Below, piece by piece: positions 1 through 11,844 of a stretch of 64,000 nucleotides of DNA; position 1 is the stretch's first letter; each line of letters starts with the position of its first letter. Source of the DNA: Sisyra terminalis (Eukaryota; Arthropoda; Insecta; Neuroptera; Sisyridae); contig OY292275.1 in assembly GCA_958496175.1 (NCBI GenBank), positions 54,451,701 through 54,515,700 of the forward strand. The letters run 5' to 3'. The translations under genes and the position numbers were made by a program. The notes below the pieces were generated by a model. It was not told where the DNA came from, ran no database searches, and saw nothing but the letters and a program-made list of their open reading frames with translations.

Positions 1-1943
1 GTACAAAAGCTTGATTTCTCGCATTAACGCTGAAAATAACAGATAAAATAGTTAAAGAGTAATTTGAGAAAGAGAAAAAAAAAACAGGGTATTATATGGA
101 TGATAAAGGGTTAGAAAAATTGCCACTCGTTAGCTGATATTAATCGTTTAAATAGCTAATCGGATTCAGAATTGGTCGGTAAAAATAAGCCAAAGACCTA
201 TAACTATGTATAATAGTTGCAAATTAAATTCTTCGTGAGTTAAATAAGGAAAAAAGTAATCACTTATAGACTGTAAAAGATGTTTTTTTTTGCAAATATA
301 AAAAAACAGCCAAGTAATACCTTCAGAATTGCATCTAGTACAGTTGCAGTGAAAACCTACTGCATCTACCCTAATTGTACAACAAATAAAACCACAAAAT
401 TTTTTTAATTATCTTCCCTTTAATTTTCAGTATGAAAATTGCATAGCAATTGACTAATTTGGAACTCTTTTTTCATCAACAATTTACTGAAGTTATTTAG
501 CATCTTTTGTGTCTATAAGTAAATATTTAAACTTTTCGTTATCAACTCCCAAGTAACTTGTTAAATTTTTCAAGTTGAAACATTGTTAATCCAAAAGGGT
601 TGATTCTAGCCGATTGAATCTAAGCCTAATTTGTTCATACGTATATATTGTTCTCGTTTAATTGAGCGTTCTATTTATATTTTCTAGTGCAGCTACATCT
701 TAGATCCGAAAGATAAGCTTTTAGAGGTATAACAAAGGTAATCCATTGCGGTAATTTCCTTAGCGGGAACTCATTATTTATGTATGTATGTCTAGTCAAT
801 GTTAAGAGACATAAATTACCGTTAGAATAGTTTTATAATTGTTCTACGAATTTATTGGATTTGAGAGGGAAAATAGCCAAATCAGAATCGATTTTCGTAG
901 AACTTCGGTTAATACTCTCATTTATGCAATTGTATGCAAATTGTAGACTAAAACTGCATTACAACAATTTCATTATATCCTTAAAAAGTCTTTATTATGA
1001 GACTTAATTACTAAGTGTCAATAAAAAAATAAAAAAATTCAACTTGTAGAAGGTATGAGTTACAAAGAAATATTCATTTAAATTTTCAAGAATCAATTCT
1101 GACGTTAAAAATAGCCTTTAAGTTTTCAGTCGATAAAGAATTTCAACATTCCAAACACATACTTACTTAAATGAAACAATTGTGAATACTTACAAGAATT
1201 GCAAGGGTTACAATTGCTTCATTTGCATGAGTATTGCACATTAAACATATTTAAGCTACCTTTAAACTAAAAGCCGATATATCTGCAGTGACAAAATTTG
1301 CATAAAACCCGAAAAATATCACACTTTTAACTTACTATCGATTTCGATAAACTTCTCAACAATTCAATGTTAAAGAATGCTCGCAAAAATGATAGTCCTG
1401 GGCCGCATGCGGCCCTCGTACATTATGTTGGATAACCCTGATAGAAAAATTTAAAGTCCTATTTAAAAACTTAATAACAAGAATCGATTCTTAATCAACT
1501 TTGAAAATTGAAGTTAAGTCTTCAAAATCGATTTTTTAACGAAAAAAATAATATAATTATTAGTACCTAGAATTCGAATCGATTTTGTCTTTTCTAGAAG
1601 GGTTTTTTAAATTTTTTATTTTCTATATAGAAATAGAATCTTATATATAAATTGGCTATCTTGCCGTGTGTCCGTGCAGAATGGGCTATGCGCATGCGCT
1701 CTGTTATGCCCACTTACGCATTCAAAACGTTGGTAAGAGTACTCACTCACTAATGTATTTATTTGTGAATACGTATTTCGGATTTTCAGGAGTACTTCTA
1801 AACTTAACTTAACCTTTTCAAATATAAGCAGACCCTAAGTTTTTGTTTGTAATAATAAATCAACTTTGTTTTATACTAAGCAGTAATAACGTTCCGCTTT
1901 TAACGGACTTTGATTGATTATTACCTTTCTGGGAAATATTTAC
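1..1943. other. AT-rich intergenic or intronic sequence
   Basis: No coding frame, element end or repeat identified, apart from scattered A/T runs and a repeated AATCGATT-type word near 1480-1600. Confidence 0.5.
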
Positions 1944-2045
1944 AGTCCAACACTTACAAAACTGACAAAAAACAAAAATTGGTAATTGAATGAAAACTAA
2001 ACGACAGTTGAATCCAATGACAACTATCAGTTAGTATGTTGCCAG
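1944..2045. repeat. Partial copy of the dispersed repeat
   Basis: CAGTCCAACAC through CAACTATCAGTTAGTATGT matches, in reverse, the outer end of the repeat at 57835-57915, and in direct orientation the ends at 12455-12560 and 15318-15356. Confidence 0.6.
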
Positions 2046-4169
2046 ATATTGATATCGCTAAAAGGGAATGAGCCTTTGCTATTTATGCATATTCTATGTA
2101 ATATTATTTCTCAAACTTATACATAATTTGTATTATACATATACGAGTTAATTGTTTATCAGTACAGCATTTCATTAAAAAATCAGTATAATCATTTTTT
2201 CATAACGCCGCTAAGGAAGTATAACTTCAAAATTCTGGAATTTTTTATTTCTTCATAATTTGATTAGCATTAAGATTGGAAAATATGTAGACATATTTGT
2301 TAATGAGCTTTTAATTTAATATAAATATATAATAGTATAAAGAATCTATATGCAGAATAATATATGCAATTAGGTGGAAATCATAATATTTTATTTTGTT
2401 TTATAAATTTTTCACAAAATTGATCAACTGTTGGTCTGGAAAGTTAAGGATCATTGATGGATACCCTGAAAATATCATATATTTACTTGGATTCCTTCCT
2501 CCCCCAAATTACAGTTTGGTGAAATTAAGTTGAAAAATATGTTGCAATGAAATATTTATGAATTTTAATGTTCTTCATTGATCAAATAAAGAATAATCTC
2601 CAAACAATCTTTGTCATCTTTCTATGACATTTCTTCGGGCCTATATGGGATCGAATCTTTCAATCCAGATGTCTTCCGCGACCCACACTATTTGTCCGGG
2701 AAAGTTAAATATTTAAACAACACTTCCAAGTACATAAGACATAAATGATTTATATAACTCTAAATAAAATTTGAGATGCGAGAAAAAAAAATGAGATCTT
2801 CATTTGTATTTTAAGAAGAAGAAAAAAAAACGATAAAATACAATAAACAAGTCGAAGTCGCTTTGATCGTTTTCCTCAACCATACTGGATCATTTCTTCA
2901 CCCCTGGTATACTTACATTGTTATTGTTTTACAAACGTAAATGAGGCGGCAAATTCAAAATGACCGGAATGAATGTGTGACGTTGAGAAGAAATCTCAAT
3001 TCCAATATTTATGTTGTACAGCTGTTAGCGGAAAACGTATAAGACAACGAAAATGTTTAACATAGATTTTTTTTTCGTTTGATTTTATTAAAAGACAAGC
3101 GTGTGGATTATGACGATAACGATTGGGTTATTTTTGAAATTTGGGACGATATGTATGAGAAAAGTATATTTGCTTTTTTTTCTGAAAAAAATAACGACAG
3201 ATTTACATTGGATTTAAATTCTTTTAGCGATAAATTTTATATTTTATCTGCTTGGTTTCCGATTATTAAATTGAAATATTTAACATTTTTTTTTCTTTGG
3301 AAAGACTTTAGTATTGTTTTAATATTCGATTTCTCGAAAAAAACATATGGGAGTTATCGATGAAGGGATACCTCCTGGAGTTTCGCTTTGTTTTTATCTC
3401 AAGTCTGCTGAAGCAGAAGAAAACAGTGTGGCTATGAATAGTTTTAGGTAGCTGCGGGTCTAAAAATATATCTTTTTTAAATTTTTTTTTTCTCAATTTC
3501 TTAGAATATTCAAGGGTAAAGGAATACAGCCATAAGGCACAAAGCCAAAACGCGTTTTGAATTTGAAGGCTTCATCAATTTTTCAAAAGGATATCATTTA
3601 GCAAAAAGTCTTAAATATCAATCAAATTGTCTACTGGAAATTTAAAACTGAAAAAGTTTTTTTTCCAATAAATCAATTTAATAATTAGGTCAAAGTTTAG
3701 TTTTGAAATATTCAAATTGTCTTCGTTATCTCAATGGAGCAATTAAGAGCAATTAGGTAACAGTTTTACTTAAAAGAAATCTAATTATAAGTTGAAGCTT
3801 TTAGAAGTTTGTTCTTAATAGAAATTGATATTATCATAAATTTATTGCTCTTAAAATATTAAAGCAAAGTTTTCATATTCTATAAATGGAAATGTTCATT
3901 TGAATTTTTAATTTTTTAATACCCAGCACTTATTGGAACAATTCCTTTGTCTCTTGAAGGTGGATGAAACTCAGGTGGTTGAAACGTTTATAATTAAATA
4001 AGTTCTTGAATCGATTGAAATTTCCGAGACTGGTAACGGATGTAATTATTTTCACAATTTCTATCATTTGAAAGAATGGAAGTGAAAAAAATTCCATTCA
4101 TTATAGAGCAGACAATGTTGCGAACAAATTGGAAATGTGAAGAGAAAAATAAAAAGCAATTACATTTCT
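2046..4169. other. AT-rich sequence, no gene recognised
   Basis: An open frame at 3079-3363 lacks an ATG near its start and is Phe/Ile/Lys-rich. Around 3955-4015 a GGTGGTTGAAACGTTTATAA stretch vaguely recalls the hammerhead-like motif layout but is too worn to call. Confidence 0.4.
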
Positions 4170-4330
4170 TTAAGGGTTGGTATTTTTACATTTAGATAGT
4201 GATATTTATCGTCTAGATAAAATTTTATCTGGAGGATAAAGAAAACATGCGTGTTATCATCTAAGAATAGGGATTTGTGTAAGATTTATCTAACAGATAA
4301 GCATTATTCACGTTTTTATCCATGCTGTAT
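4170..4330. mobile_element. One-ended relic of the TTAA/GGG MITE family
   Basis: TTAAGGGTTGGTATTTTTAC and ATTTAGATAGTGATATTTATC resemble the left end of the element at 25022. No opposite end before the neighbouring repeat begins. Confidence 0.45.
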
Positions 4331-4339
4331 ATAATATAA

Positions 4340-5055
4340 CAGTAAATGTGTTTACATTCTTCGTTCTCGGTCTTTGTCGCCATATATACATTTGGCTATT
4401 ATATTGACATTAAAAACAAAAATTGTATCATATGCGCCGTTTATTTTGAAAGTGAGTTAAGTCCATTTCAAGAACAATCCCTCTAGTGTTATAATTTTTA
4501 ACCATAGGAACATAAGAAACTAAGGAGGAGGAAGGAATAATTGGCTTTTTTGTTAACAACTAAAATGAAATCAGTAATTTGTGAAAACTTTGCATTTAAA
4601 TCAGTGATTCCCAAAGTGGTCTATATCGACCCCTAAGGGTCTATGACCACCTCCAAGGGGTCTACGTCAGCGAAAAAAAATTCGGGAGTCCATGAAATGA
4701 AAATGGGGGTCCACGATAGTGGATCTCAACACATACACTGATAGTACCTATTTACTTACATCATACTATCTTATAATATCAAGACATATACATTATTTAT
4801 AAAAGTACCTATGTTTTTACTTTAAGGTTTTAATACTAAACTTCACTGCAGTTAGAAATTTACAGGAAATCAATATCAGGTAAGTAAGGGGTCTACCCAA
4901 CACGGAAAAACATGGCAAGGGGTCTACGACACAAAAAAGTTTGGGGAACTCTGATTTAAATAATTAACATACTTTGTTCTAGTTACAAGAAGAAGAATCA
5001 CCAAGTAGACCGTCCTTGAAATGGACTTACGCCACTTTCAAAATAAACGAGTCGT
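4340..5055. repeat. Dispersed repeat with internal inverted-repeat MITE, copy 1
   Basis: Matches the reverse complement of 57480-57915, with further partial copies at 1944-2045, 12455-12560 and 15318-15890. The inner part, 4438-5050, is bounded by inverted repeats beginning TTTATTTTGAAAGTG and GTTAAGTCCATTT. The part outside it contains GTGTTTACATTCTTCG. The hAT MITE at 4602-4953 is inserted inside. No coding potential seen. Confidence 0.7.
4602..4953. mobile_element. hAT-type MITE with 8-bp TSD
   Basis: The element begins CAGTGATTCCCAAAGTGG and ends AAGTTTGGGGAACTCTG, which are imperfect inverted repeats of the hAT type. It is flanked by a perfect 8-bp duplication ATTTAAAT (4594-4601 and 4954-4961). 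It interrupts a dispersed repeat whose other copy (57506-57742, opposite strand) has the uninterrupted site. No coding capacity. Confidence 0.88.
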
Positions 5056-6395
5056 AGTTTAACTATCATAAACTCCTAATAACTGATGTGCCATTAAAGG
5101 CACTTCCAAACAACGCTATGGCAGTGGATTAAAAACATTTTTTTAATTACATTTCTTGACTATCTAAATCTTCCTGACCGCTGGTATCCTCCTTGAAAAA
5201 CAAACCAGGATATAATTTTCCAAAAAAAAAAAATGGTTTAAAATTGTAAGTTCCTCTTTCTATTAAACATCACGTTTGGGTCATCTTTATGACAGACTTT
5301 CGGAAGACTCAATCGCAAAATAAAACTATCTATTTTTAATTTCAACCACGAACTTTTAAATTCGCTACACCACGACCATATCATAGTCTCATCCATATCA
5401 CAAACTTCAATCAAACATTTCTATTTTTATAAATAATTTCAAAAATCTACTTCAAATTTAAAACATTTCCTCCTGTTTCAATTCAACTCAATTACCATTT
5501 TCCATTTCCCTGAATTTTTCTCGTAAATATTCGCACAAATCCACATGAAAAAATGCCAAACAATTCTTCCCATATCTCTACAAAATCTTTCACGCTATTT
5601 ATACAACGACGAATTCCCCAAAAAAACAAAAGAGAGAAGAAAAAAACGCGCGATTAGTCGTCAAAGTGGAACGTTAATTTTCGAGTCAGGTAGCTACGTG
5701 AAAGAATAAAATTCACATTATGAGATATGAATTTTTAATAAAGCTTTTAATATTCAATGGGGAAGTGCCGACAAACGCACCAGACGAATCGACTCGCCAC
5801 GATCGATGTTAACATTACAACTTCAATGTAAAACAACGATTTTTTCACTCACATATTCCATAAACAAAACCAATGATTAACCAAAAAAAAAAGGTCATAA
5901 ATTAAACGAAATATCCATAAAGGCAAACATGAAAATTGTTTGGTAACAACCACAAACCAATTCAAATTGTATTCAATCCTCCGAAAAAAAAAATTAAAAC
6001 CGGAGATCCATTGAATTTTCGGAACTGTAATTTCAATGGTATCGCTAGCTACATTTATTTGTAAAGAAGCGGAAATATCAGAGACGATAAATTAAATATA
6101 ATGTGAATCGAACAATTAATTTCTCAAATAAATAAAATTAAATATTTCCATAAATAATGCACTCATTATATGCACTAATGAGATCATATAATATGATTTT
6201 CAGAGCACAAAACATTTCATAAAAACCGTAAAATATTCACTTTAAATATTGTTACCATTAAGATAATTACGAAGCGGACATTGATGATTTCTGGAAAATC
6301 CTTAGGGAAAATATGAACTAAAAAGATTTCAAGGACAATTATAGCAATTAGGTTAATGAAGAATCGATAAATTGGTTGTGTCCATAATTTACATA
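5056..6395. other. AT-rich sequence with a unique-looking block
   Basis: About 5620-5830 is GC-richer (AACGCGCGATTAGTCG; GACAAACGCACCAGACG) and not repeated in the window; possibly regulatory. Otherwise nothing seen. Confidence 0.35.
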
Positions 6396-6463
6396 AATTT
6401 ATTTATTTTTAGTAAGATAATGGACATGAAAGGATGTAGATCCATATACTAATTATTAATTTA

Positions 6464-6503
6464 GCAACACATTTCGGTCTTTTATTAGATCTTCATCAGG
6501 CTT
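6464..6503 (-). ncRNA. Hammerhead-ribozyme-like core (facing arm)
   Basis: The minus strand carries CTGATGA (6493-6499) and GAAA (6472-6475) separated by a stem-II-like segment, mirroring 6585-6626. One base of the putative stem differs from the facing arm. Confidence 0.3.
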
Positions 6504-6584
6504 CTTAATATTTATCATTATTAATATATTTATCATTATATTTCATATTTATCAGGCTTCTAAATATGAATACTTCATACTAAG

Positions 6585-6626
6585 AAGCCTGATGAAGGTC
6601 TAATAAAAGATCGAAAGGTGTCGCTA
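6585..6626 (+). ncRNA. Hammerhead-ribozyme-like core
   Basis: CTGATGA at 6589-6595, then GGTCT/AGATC able to pair (one G-U), then GAAA at 6613-6616, then AG...CT able to close a two-base stem III followed by A. It lies in the right arm of a short hairpin at 6464-6626. Stem I pairing is partial at best. Confidence 0.33.
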
Positions 6627-6651
6627 GATTAATAATTAGTATATGGATTAG

Positions 6652-7448
6652 GGTGATTTTTTTTACTTTTTTTTTTTGGTCCCATCGTGAAATTTTGTTG
6701 GAAATAAAAAAAGAATTCTCTGAAAGTTTGAGCCATTAATATTAATTTTAAGTTCTCGACCAAGACGTGTAAAGATTTCCCATTGAAAATACACGGAAAC
6801 TCTGATTTTTTTATTTTTAAATTTCTATGTCTCAGCGGCATTTCATGGGATCGCTTTTACCGAAGATGGTTTTTTCTCAGAATTAAACGCTCTACAAAAG
6901 TGCCCATTGCGACAAAGTCGTAACTTACACCAGTGAGGTAGTACGGGCCACTGAACCTGATTTTTCCATAAAATTCAAGGCTTAATATCTCGTTTAATAT
7001 TGATCTTCGCGATTTGATCTACAGGAACTTTTTTGTAGGAAATCAAATTCTCTACAAGTTTTTTATTTATAATTTTTCCGTAGCTCTTGTTATTTACGAG
7101 ATAAATGCAAAAAAAAACGCGAATTTTATGGAAAAATCAGGTTCAGTGACCCGTACTACCTCACCGGTGTGAGTTACGACTTTGTCGCAATGGGCACTTT
7201 TGTAGAGCGTTTAATTTTGAGAAAAAACCATCTTCGGTAAAAGCGATCCCATGAAATGCCGCTGAGACATAGAAATTTAAAAATAAAAAATCAGAGTTTC
7301 CGTGTATTTTCAATGGGAAATCTTTACACGTCTTGGTCGAGGACTTAAAATTAATATTAAGGGCTCAAACTTTCAAGGATTTTTTTTTTTTTTTGGTATT
7401 TCCAACAAAATTTCACGATGAGACCAAAAAAAGTAAAAAAAAAGCACC
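6652..7448. mobile_element. ~800-bp fold-back element, TTAA-type site
   Basis: Almost the whole element is a self-complementary inverted repeat. It begins GGTGATTTTTTTTAC and ends GTAAAAAAAAAGCACC. The flanks are TTAG on the left and TTAA on the right, compatible with a worn TTAA duplication. The arms contain CTCTACAAAA and matching TTTTGTAGAG blocks. No ORF of significance. Confidence 0.7.
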
Positions 7449-8274
7449 TTAATATGGATCTACATCCTTTCATGTCCACTATCCTACTAAAAATAAATAA
7501 AATTATGTTAATGAAGAATGTTACCAGAGCTAGATTTTCCACCAGGCTTTCGCGTAGATAACTCAGAAATCTATACGAATTTAAAAATGAATTCATAAAA
7601 GGAAAAAAGAACAGTAAAACTACAATGGTAACATCGTAATCCAGGACTAGACGTTCATTATCTTGATCCTTACAATGTTCCATTAAGCTTACTATTCTTC
7701 CCATTTAAATTTCAACGTTATGAACATCGTAATTTACGATGCAAAATCTTATCTAGTACCTACAAATTATAAGTGCTATTGTGCCACTGTAATATACAAT
7801 AATAAAAATTGTGATACTCTTATTGTAATTTTTGATATATTTTCTTCGGTGTAAAATGAGAAATATAAAGTATTATACTTTCATTGACAAATTGATTAGG
7901 TATTTTAGCGTCTTTTATAGATTTTCCGAAAAAATAACTGAGAATCTCATAAATGCCAATAGATGAGGTAATTTCTAAAATTGAAAATTGAAAAGAGGAA
8001 AAACCTCATACCTAAATAAATCTTGAACTTTTCCCCACTTAAATATTACTAGTGAAACTTACAACTAACATTTCAATGTTTTTCCTGGTAGCGATTCTTT
8101 TTAAAACATAGTTTTTTTGTGCTATAAAAACAGTGACTAAATGGCAGTTTATAGTCGCATGCGGCTCTTCAGAAATTTTTTTTGACTTACCTAATTATAA
8201 AAGTTGACTTCAACAAAACAAAGTGTAATATTTAAAAACATTTCCATTCGGAAAAACTAAACAAAACTTTTAAG

Positions 8275-8744
8275 TAGGGGACGGTAGTACGAGATGATCA
8301 CCTTAAGCAGGAATCGCTGTGAAATATATATTCTTCAAGGTAAACCAAAAGTAAAGGCGATTACTACTAGAATATTTATCTATCCAACTTTCATAATACT
8401 GAAAACCAGAAAATAACTGAGGTGAAATATTTTCATTTTTTTAAAACCTTACAAAGTGATCATCTTGTACACCCCCAAGAGTAAGATGATCCTCCAGGTA
8501 GAGTTTGCTAACATAGCCTACAAGCACGTGGCTCTATTCACGTGGCCTTATACTAAAATTAAGCGTAATAAAAAGCCTCAAACATAACAGCAATTACATC
8601 TACCATTGTTTAAAAAAAAAGTAATATAAGATCCAAGTCATGTCTACCTTAGCTCAACCATGCACAATTTTAGCGTTAGTAGTTTCAGCACAATCGCAAA
8701 GGATCATCTTACCCCAAGGGATCAACTCGTACTACTTTCCCCTA
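8275..8744. mobile_element. TA-flanked MITE
   Basis: Terminal inverted repeats: TAGGGGACGGTAGTACGAG on the left and CTCGTACTACTTTCCCCTA on the right, with additional inverted GATCATCTT blocks inside. TA at both borders fits a mariner/Tc1 target. Non-coding, 470 bp. Confidence 0.7.
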
Positions 8745-10028
8745 ATAAGGAAATCTTAATGGTACAGATTTGAAGAAAATTCTTCCACAAAGAAAAGCTA
8801 ACTTATGGATCACATTTGAAGAGCAGAAGAGCTCAAAATGATTGTAGTAGAAAAAAAATTAGAATTATTAAAAAGAAAAATTAACTTCTCCGATTTAAAG
8901 AGTCTTACCAGTAATTGACGACACTAGAGGAAAGAGTTAAACCACCCGGAAAACTTTATCTGCCATAGGGCAAAAAACAAAAACACTTTAGATGAGAATC
9001 TCAAATGGAGACTTTTGCCCTTGCTAAATTTTGGATTAAAAAGAGTAAAGTTTGGCAGATAAAAATACGGAAGTTATTTCCTGCTCATATGATTAATTGT
9101 TCTTGGTAAAATTATGGATAAATGTCTAACAGACATCTATATTGAAAAAGATTGCTGTTAATTGTTGTGGATGTACCATCTATGACTTTTGATACTATTT
9201 GCTTTAAATTCATCAACACCTTGCTTAGAAAATTCCGGTGTTTTGAATATAAATTTTTATACCAAAATGATGAAAAACCTTCACCAAATATTTTAGTAGT
9301 ATAGGGTAGAGTAGGGCTTAAAGGTTCGCGGATATAAAGGTCTACCATTAGTATCTAAAATACTAGTGGCATATTGCTCTATTTAAATATAATGGTAAGA
9401 ATGAGGAAGTGTAAGAAGCATTTTGAGGCCACTCAGACAGTTAAGCTATATCACAGATAGGAGATTTACGACGGCACCTCGATATTTCTACGAAAGTAAA
9501 ATTTTTAATTATTATTCTTTTCGATTTCAGGCAGTAATATTGCTTTGACTAGACTAAAACATAATTTAATAGTATATGAGATTTAGTGGTATTTCAGAAT
9601 TTATTATTAGTTTTTAGCTAATTTAAACTGTAAGCTAGTTATAAACTAGAAAAAACACTTGAAGGTAACTGGGGTTAAAAGGTCCACGTGGATCTTTTCC
9701 TTACTCAGCCACGTGAAGTTTGGATTGAACACAATCTTTGCAAGCAATGGGCCCATGAAAACTGTATTTCTAACCGAGGGTTCGTTAATTTCGTTTGTTA
9801 TAATTGTGATTCAGGAAATGATGACTTTGATTAAGTTAAGATAAACGTATAAAAATATTACTTATTTTACTATTAATATCAATATTGTTACAAAGAAAGA
9901 AGAGTTTTATGTTATGTTTAAAATGACTGTAATAAAATTTTCCAAATGAAAATCCAGGAATATTTCATTGATTCAAATACTGTTATTAACTCATAACACC
10001 TGTTAAATACTTAAAATAAATACAGGAC

Positions 10029-10077
10029 CTTTTTGCCCCTTAGCCGTCCCTTTTGGCCCCTACTAAGGGGCAAAAAG
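10029..10077. repeat. Perfect 15-bp hairpin
   Basis: CTTTTTGCCCCTTAG (10029-10043) and its exact reverse complement (10063-10077) are separated by 19 nt. GC-richer than the surroundings and strongly foldable. It lies inside the 1.3-kb element. Confidence 0.7.
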
Positions 10078-10362
10078 AGATAGGCGACAAGGTCTAGAAA
10101 AAATGCAAAATGACAAACTTCTATATGGATAATTCGATTAAAAATTAAATTAAACATGGCCAGATATTTGTTTGTTTGGTTAGCCAAGCAATCTTCCTCA
10201 GTGGTCATCAAGTAGTTTGGATCAATCTGTAACTGCTTTGTGAATCAACTTCTGTTCAAATTTATGTTTGTGGTATGATTTTTATATATTATTAATTACT
10301 ATATTAAATTATACTACATAAATTGGACCGCAATATATTCTATATATTGCATACACAGTAGA

Positions 10363-10500
10363 CTGATTGAAAAAAAATGATGATTTTTTTTTCTTAATTA
10401 TATCGAAAATATTGTTGAGAATGACAAAAAAAAATCCTGTGAAAGTTTAAGCTCTTAATATTAATATTAAGAGGTGCCACATCACCAAATACGTTTCAAA
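10363..10500. mobile_element. Solitary end of the TTAGACTG fold-back family
   Basis: TAGACTGATTGAAAAAAAATG followed by TATATCGAAAATATTGTTG and CTCTTAATATTAATATTAAG matches the left end of the complete element at 33590-34465, but no second arm follows. A one-armed relic. Confidence 0.65.
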
Positions 10501-10579
10501 TTAAAGGGTTGGTTTTCACAATATAATACGGAATAGTAAAATTAGACCTTTAAACCTGACCCTACCCTACCTACTATAG

Positions 10580-11844
10580 CACTTTTGCATAAAGTCATAC
10601 CAATATGACCAAAATTGCGACACAAAAAATTAAAATTTTTAAAATAAAAATTCATACTCATTTTATTACTTTTTAAAATCAGACTTTTTAATTTGATGTT
10701 TTAGATGGTTCATTAATATTTTAATTAATATTTAAGTTCATTAAAAATGTAAAACGTTTGTTTTAAATTACACAAACGTACAGGTAATGTTTTAAAATCA
10801 TAACATTTTTTCATAAAAAGAATTTCAAAAATCCTCCGGCCTAAGGAAATAATCGTCAATATCGGATGTACAATTTTTTTATCACTACAAACAATCAAAA
10901 ATTGTAAAAAAAAGGTTGTTTTTTAATCAAATTTGCCCATCAAAGATTCCACAACCATTTAAAAACCTTCATAATTATTCCAACAATTCCCATTATTTCA
11001 AACTCTAAAAACCTCATTTGAATGTAAGGATATAAAAACCTCATCAATCAATTTCCTGTTACCATATTTTTTCCTCTTCATTCCACCAACCGCTTATCAT
11101 TCCGATAAAAACACAACATTTTCCATTTGCTTTAAAAAAAAAAAAACGTGGGGGTTTCCGTTAAAAACGAGTAGCATCGTCCCCCAAAAACCACAAATTT
11201 ATAATTACTTTTTCCCCTAAAACACGCGCGAAAATAAACACAAATTTCAAGTCGAAAAAAAAAGTTATACTAATTTGTGAAATACTAATGGGTTTTGTCT
11301 TCCCACTCACACGTGTCTTGTCGAAATTATTCCACAATTTATGATAAATATTTGTTATATGTTGTGTTAAATTTAAATTATAATTGTATTCTAATTAATC
11401 GACAATTTGTCAATTTCATTAGTGCCCAAACACTAATTATACTGATGAATAACCAAATGTGCGATAATGGCGGTTGTCGCCTAATAAATAATGCATTTAA
11501 ATGACAAAAAAAAAATGTGTATATAAATTGAAAACCTGTGTACGATTTTAAATTAATTGCAACAATTTTAAATATTCAATGTTATTTTAATTTTAACCCA
11601 AATCAAGTGAGGCTAATACTGTTGCCATTAAAATATATATAAATAATTAATGACGAAAAATTATACACAAATAAGTACCTACTCGTTTTAAAACTATATC
11701 CATTAGTAAAACCATATTACCTAATAACTAATAAATATTTGGGGCCGAAAAGTAATGTCGTTTCTGACATTAAATTGTCATTTATCGGTTTATAGATTAT
11801 GTCGTATAAAATCGTGCTAAAGAAATTTTATAATTAAAAAAAAA
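10580..11844. other. AT-rich sequence, nothing recognised
   Basis: Many poly-A/T runs and TAATTA words. Short frames only. No element boundaries. Confidence 0.45.

Larger units (their letters stand above)
6400..7503. mobile_element. Palindromic MITE containing nested hairpin and fold-back
   Basis: The outer inverted repeats contain GGACATGAAAGGATGTAGATCC (as two overlapping halves) near 6421-6446 and its reverse near 7456-7480, followed by TTTTTAGTA-type ends. The same family occurs uninterrupted at 32089-32234. Inside sit a short hairpin (6464-6626) and a ~800-bp fold-back element (6652-7448). Confidence 0.7.
9298..10578. mobile_element. 1.3-kb inverted-repeat element with TAGGGTAG ends
   Basis: Left TAGGGTAGAGTAGGG (about 9302) and, reversed, right TAGGTAGGGTAGGGTCAGG (about 10578) form the ends, each followed by an AAAGGTCTA block. 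Inside are a near-palindrome centred on CACGTG (9677-9698), a 15-bp perfect hairpin (10029-10043 with 10063-10077) and one solitary end of the TTAGACTG fold-back family (10363-10500). No transposase-like frame found; superfamily not assigned. Confidence 0.5.

Noticed and set aside
3079..3363. 94-codon open frame on the plus strand
   Set aside because: No ATG near its start, Phe/Ile/Lys-rich translation driven by A/T runs, no domain or splice signals that make sense.
6629..7704. Open frames of 70 and 115 codons around the fold-back element
   Set aside because: Lie in inverted-repeat non-coding element sequence and are Phe/Lys-rich from homopolymers.
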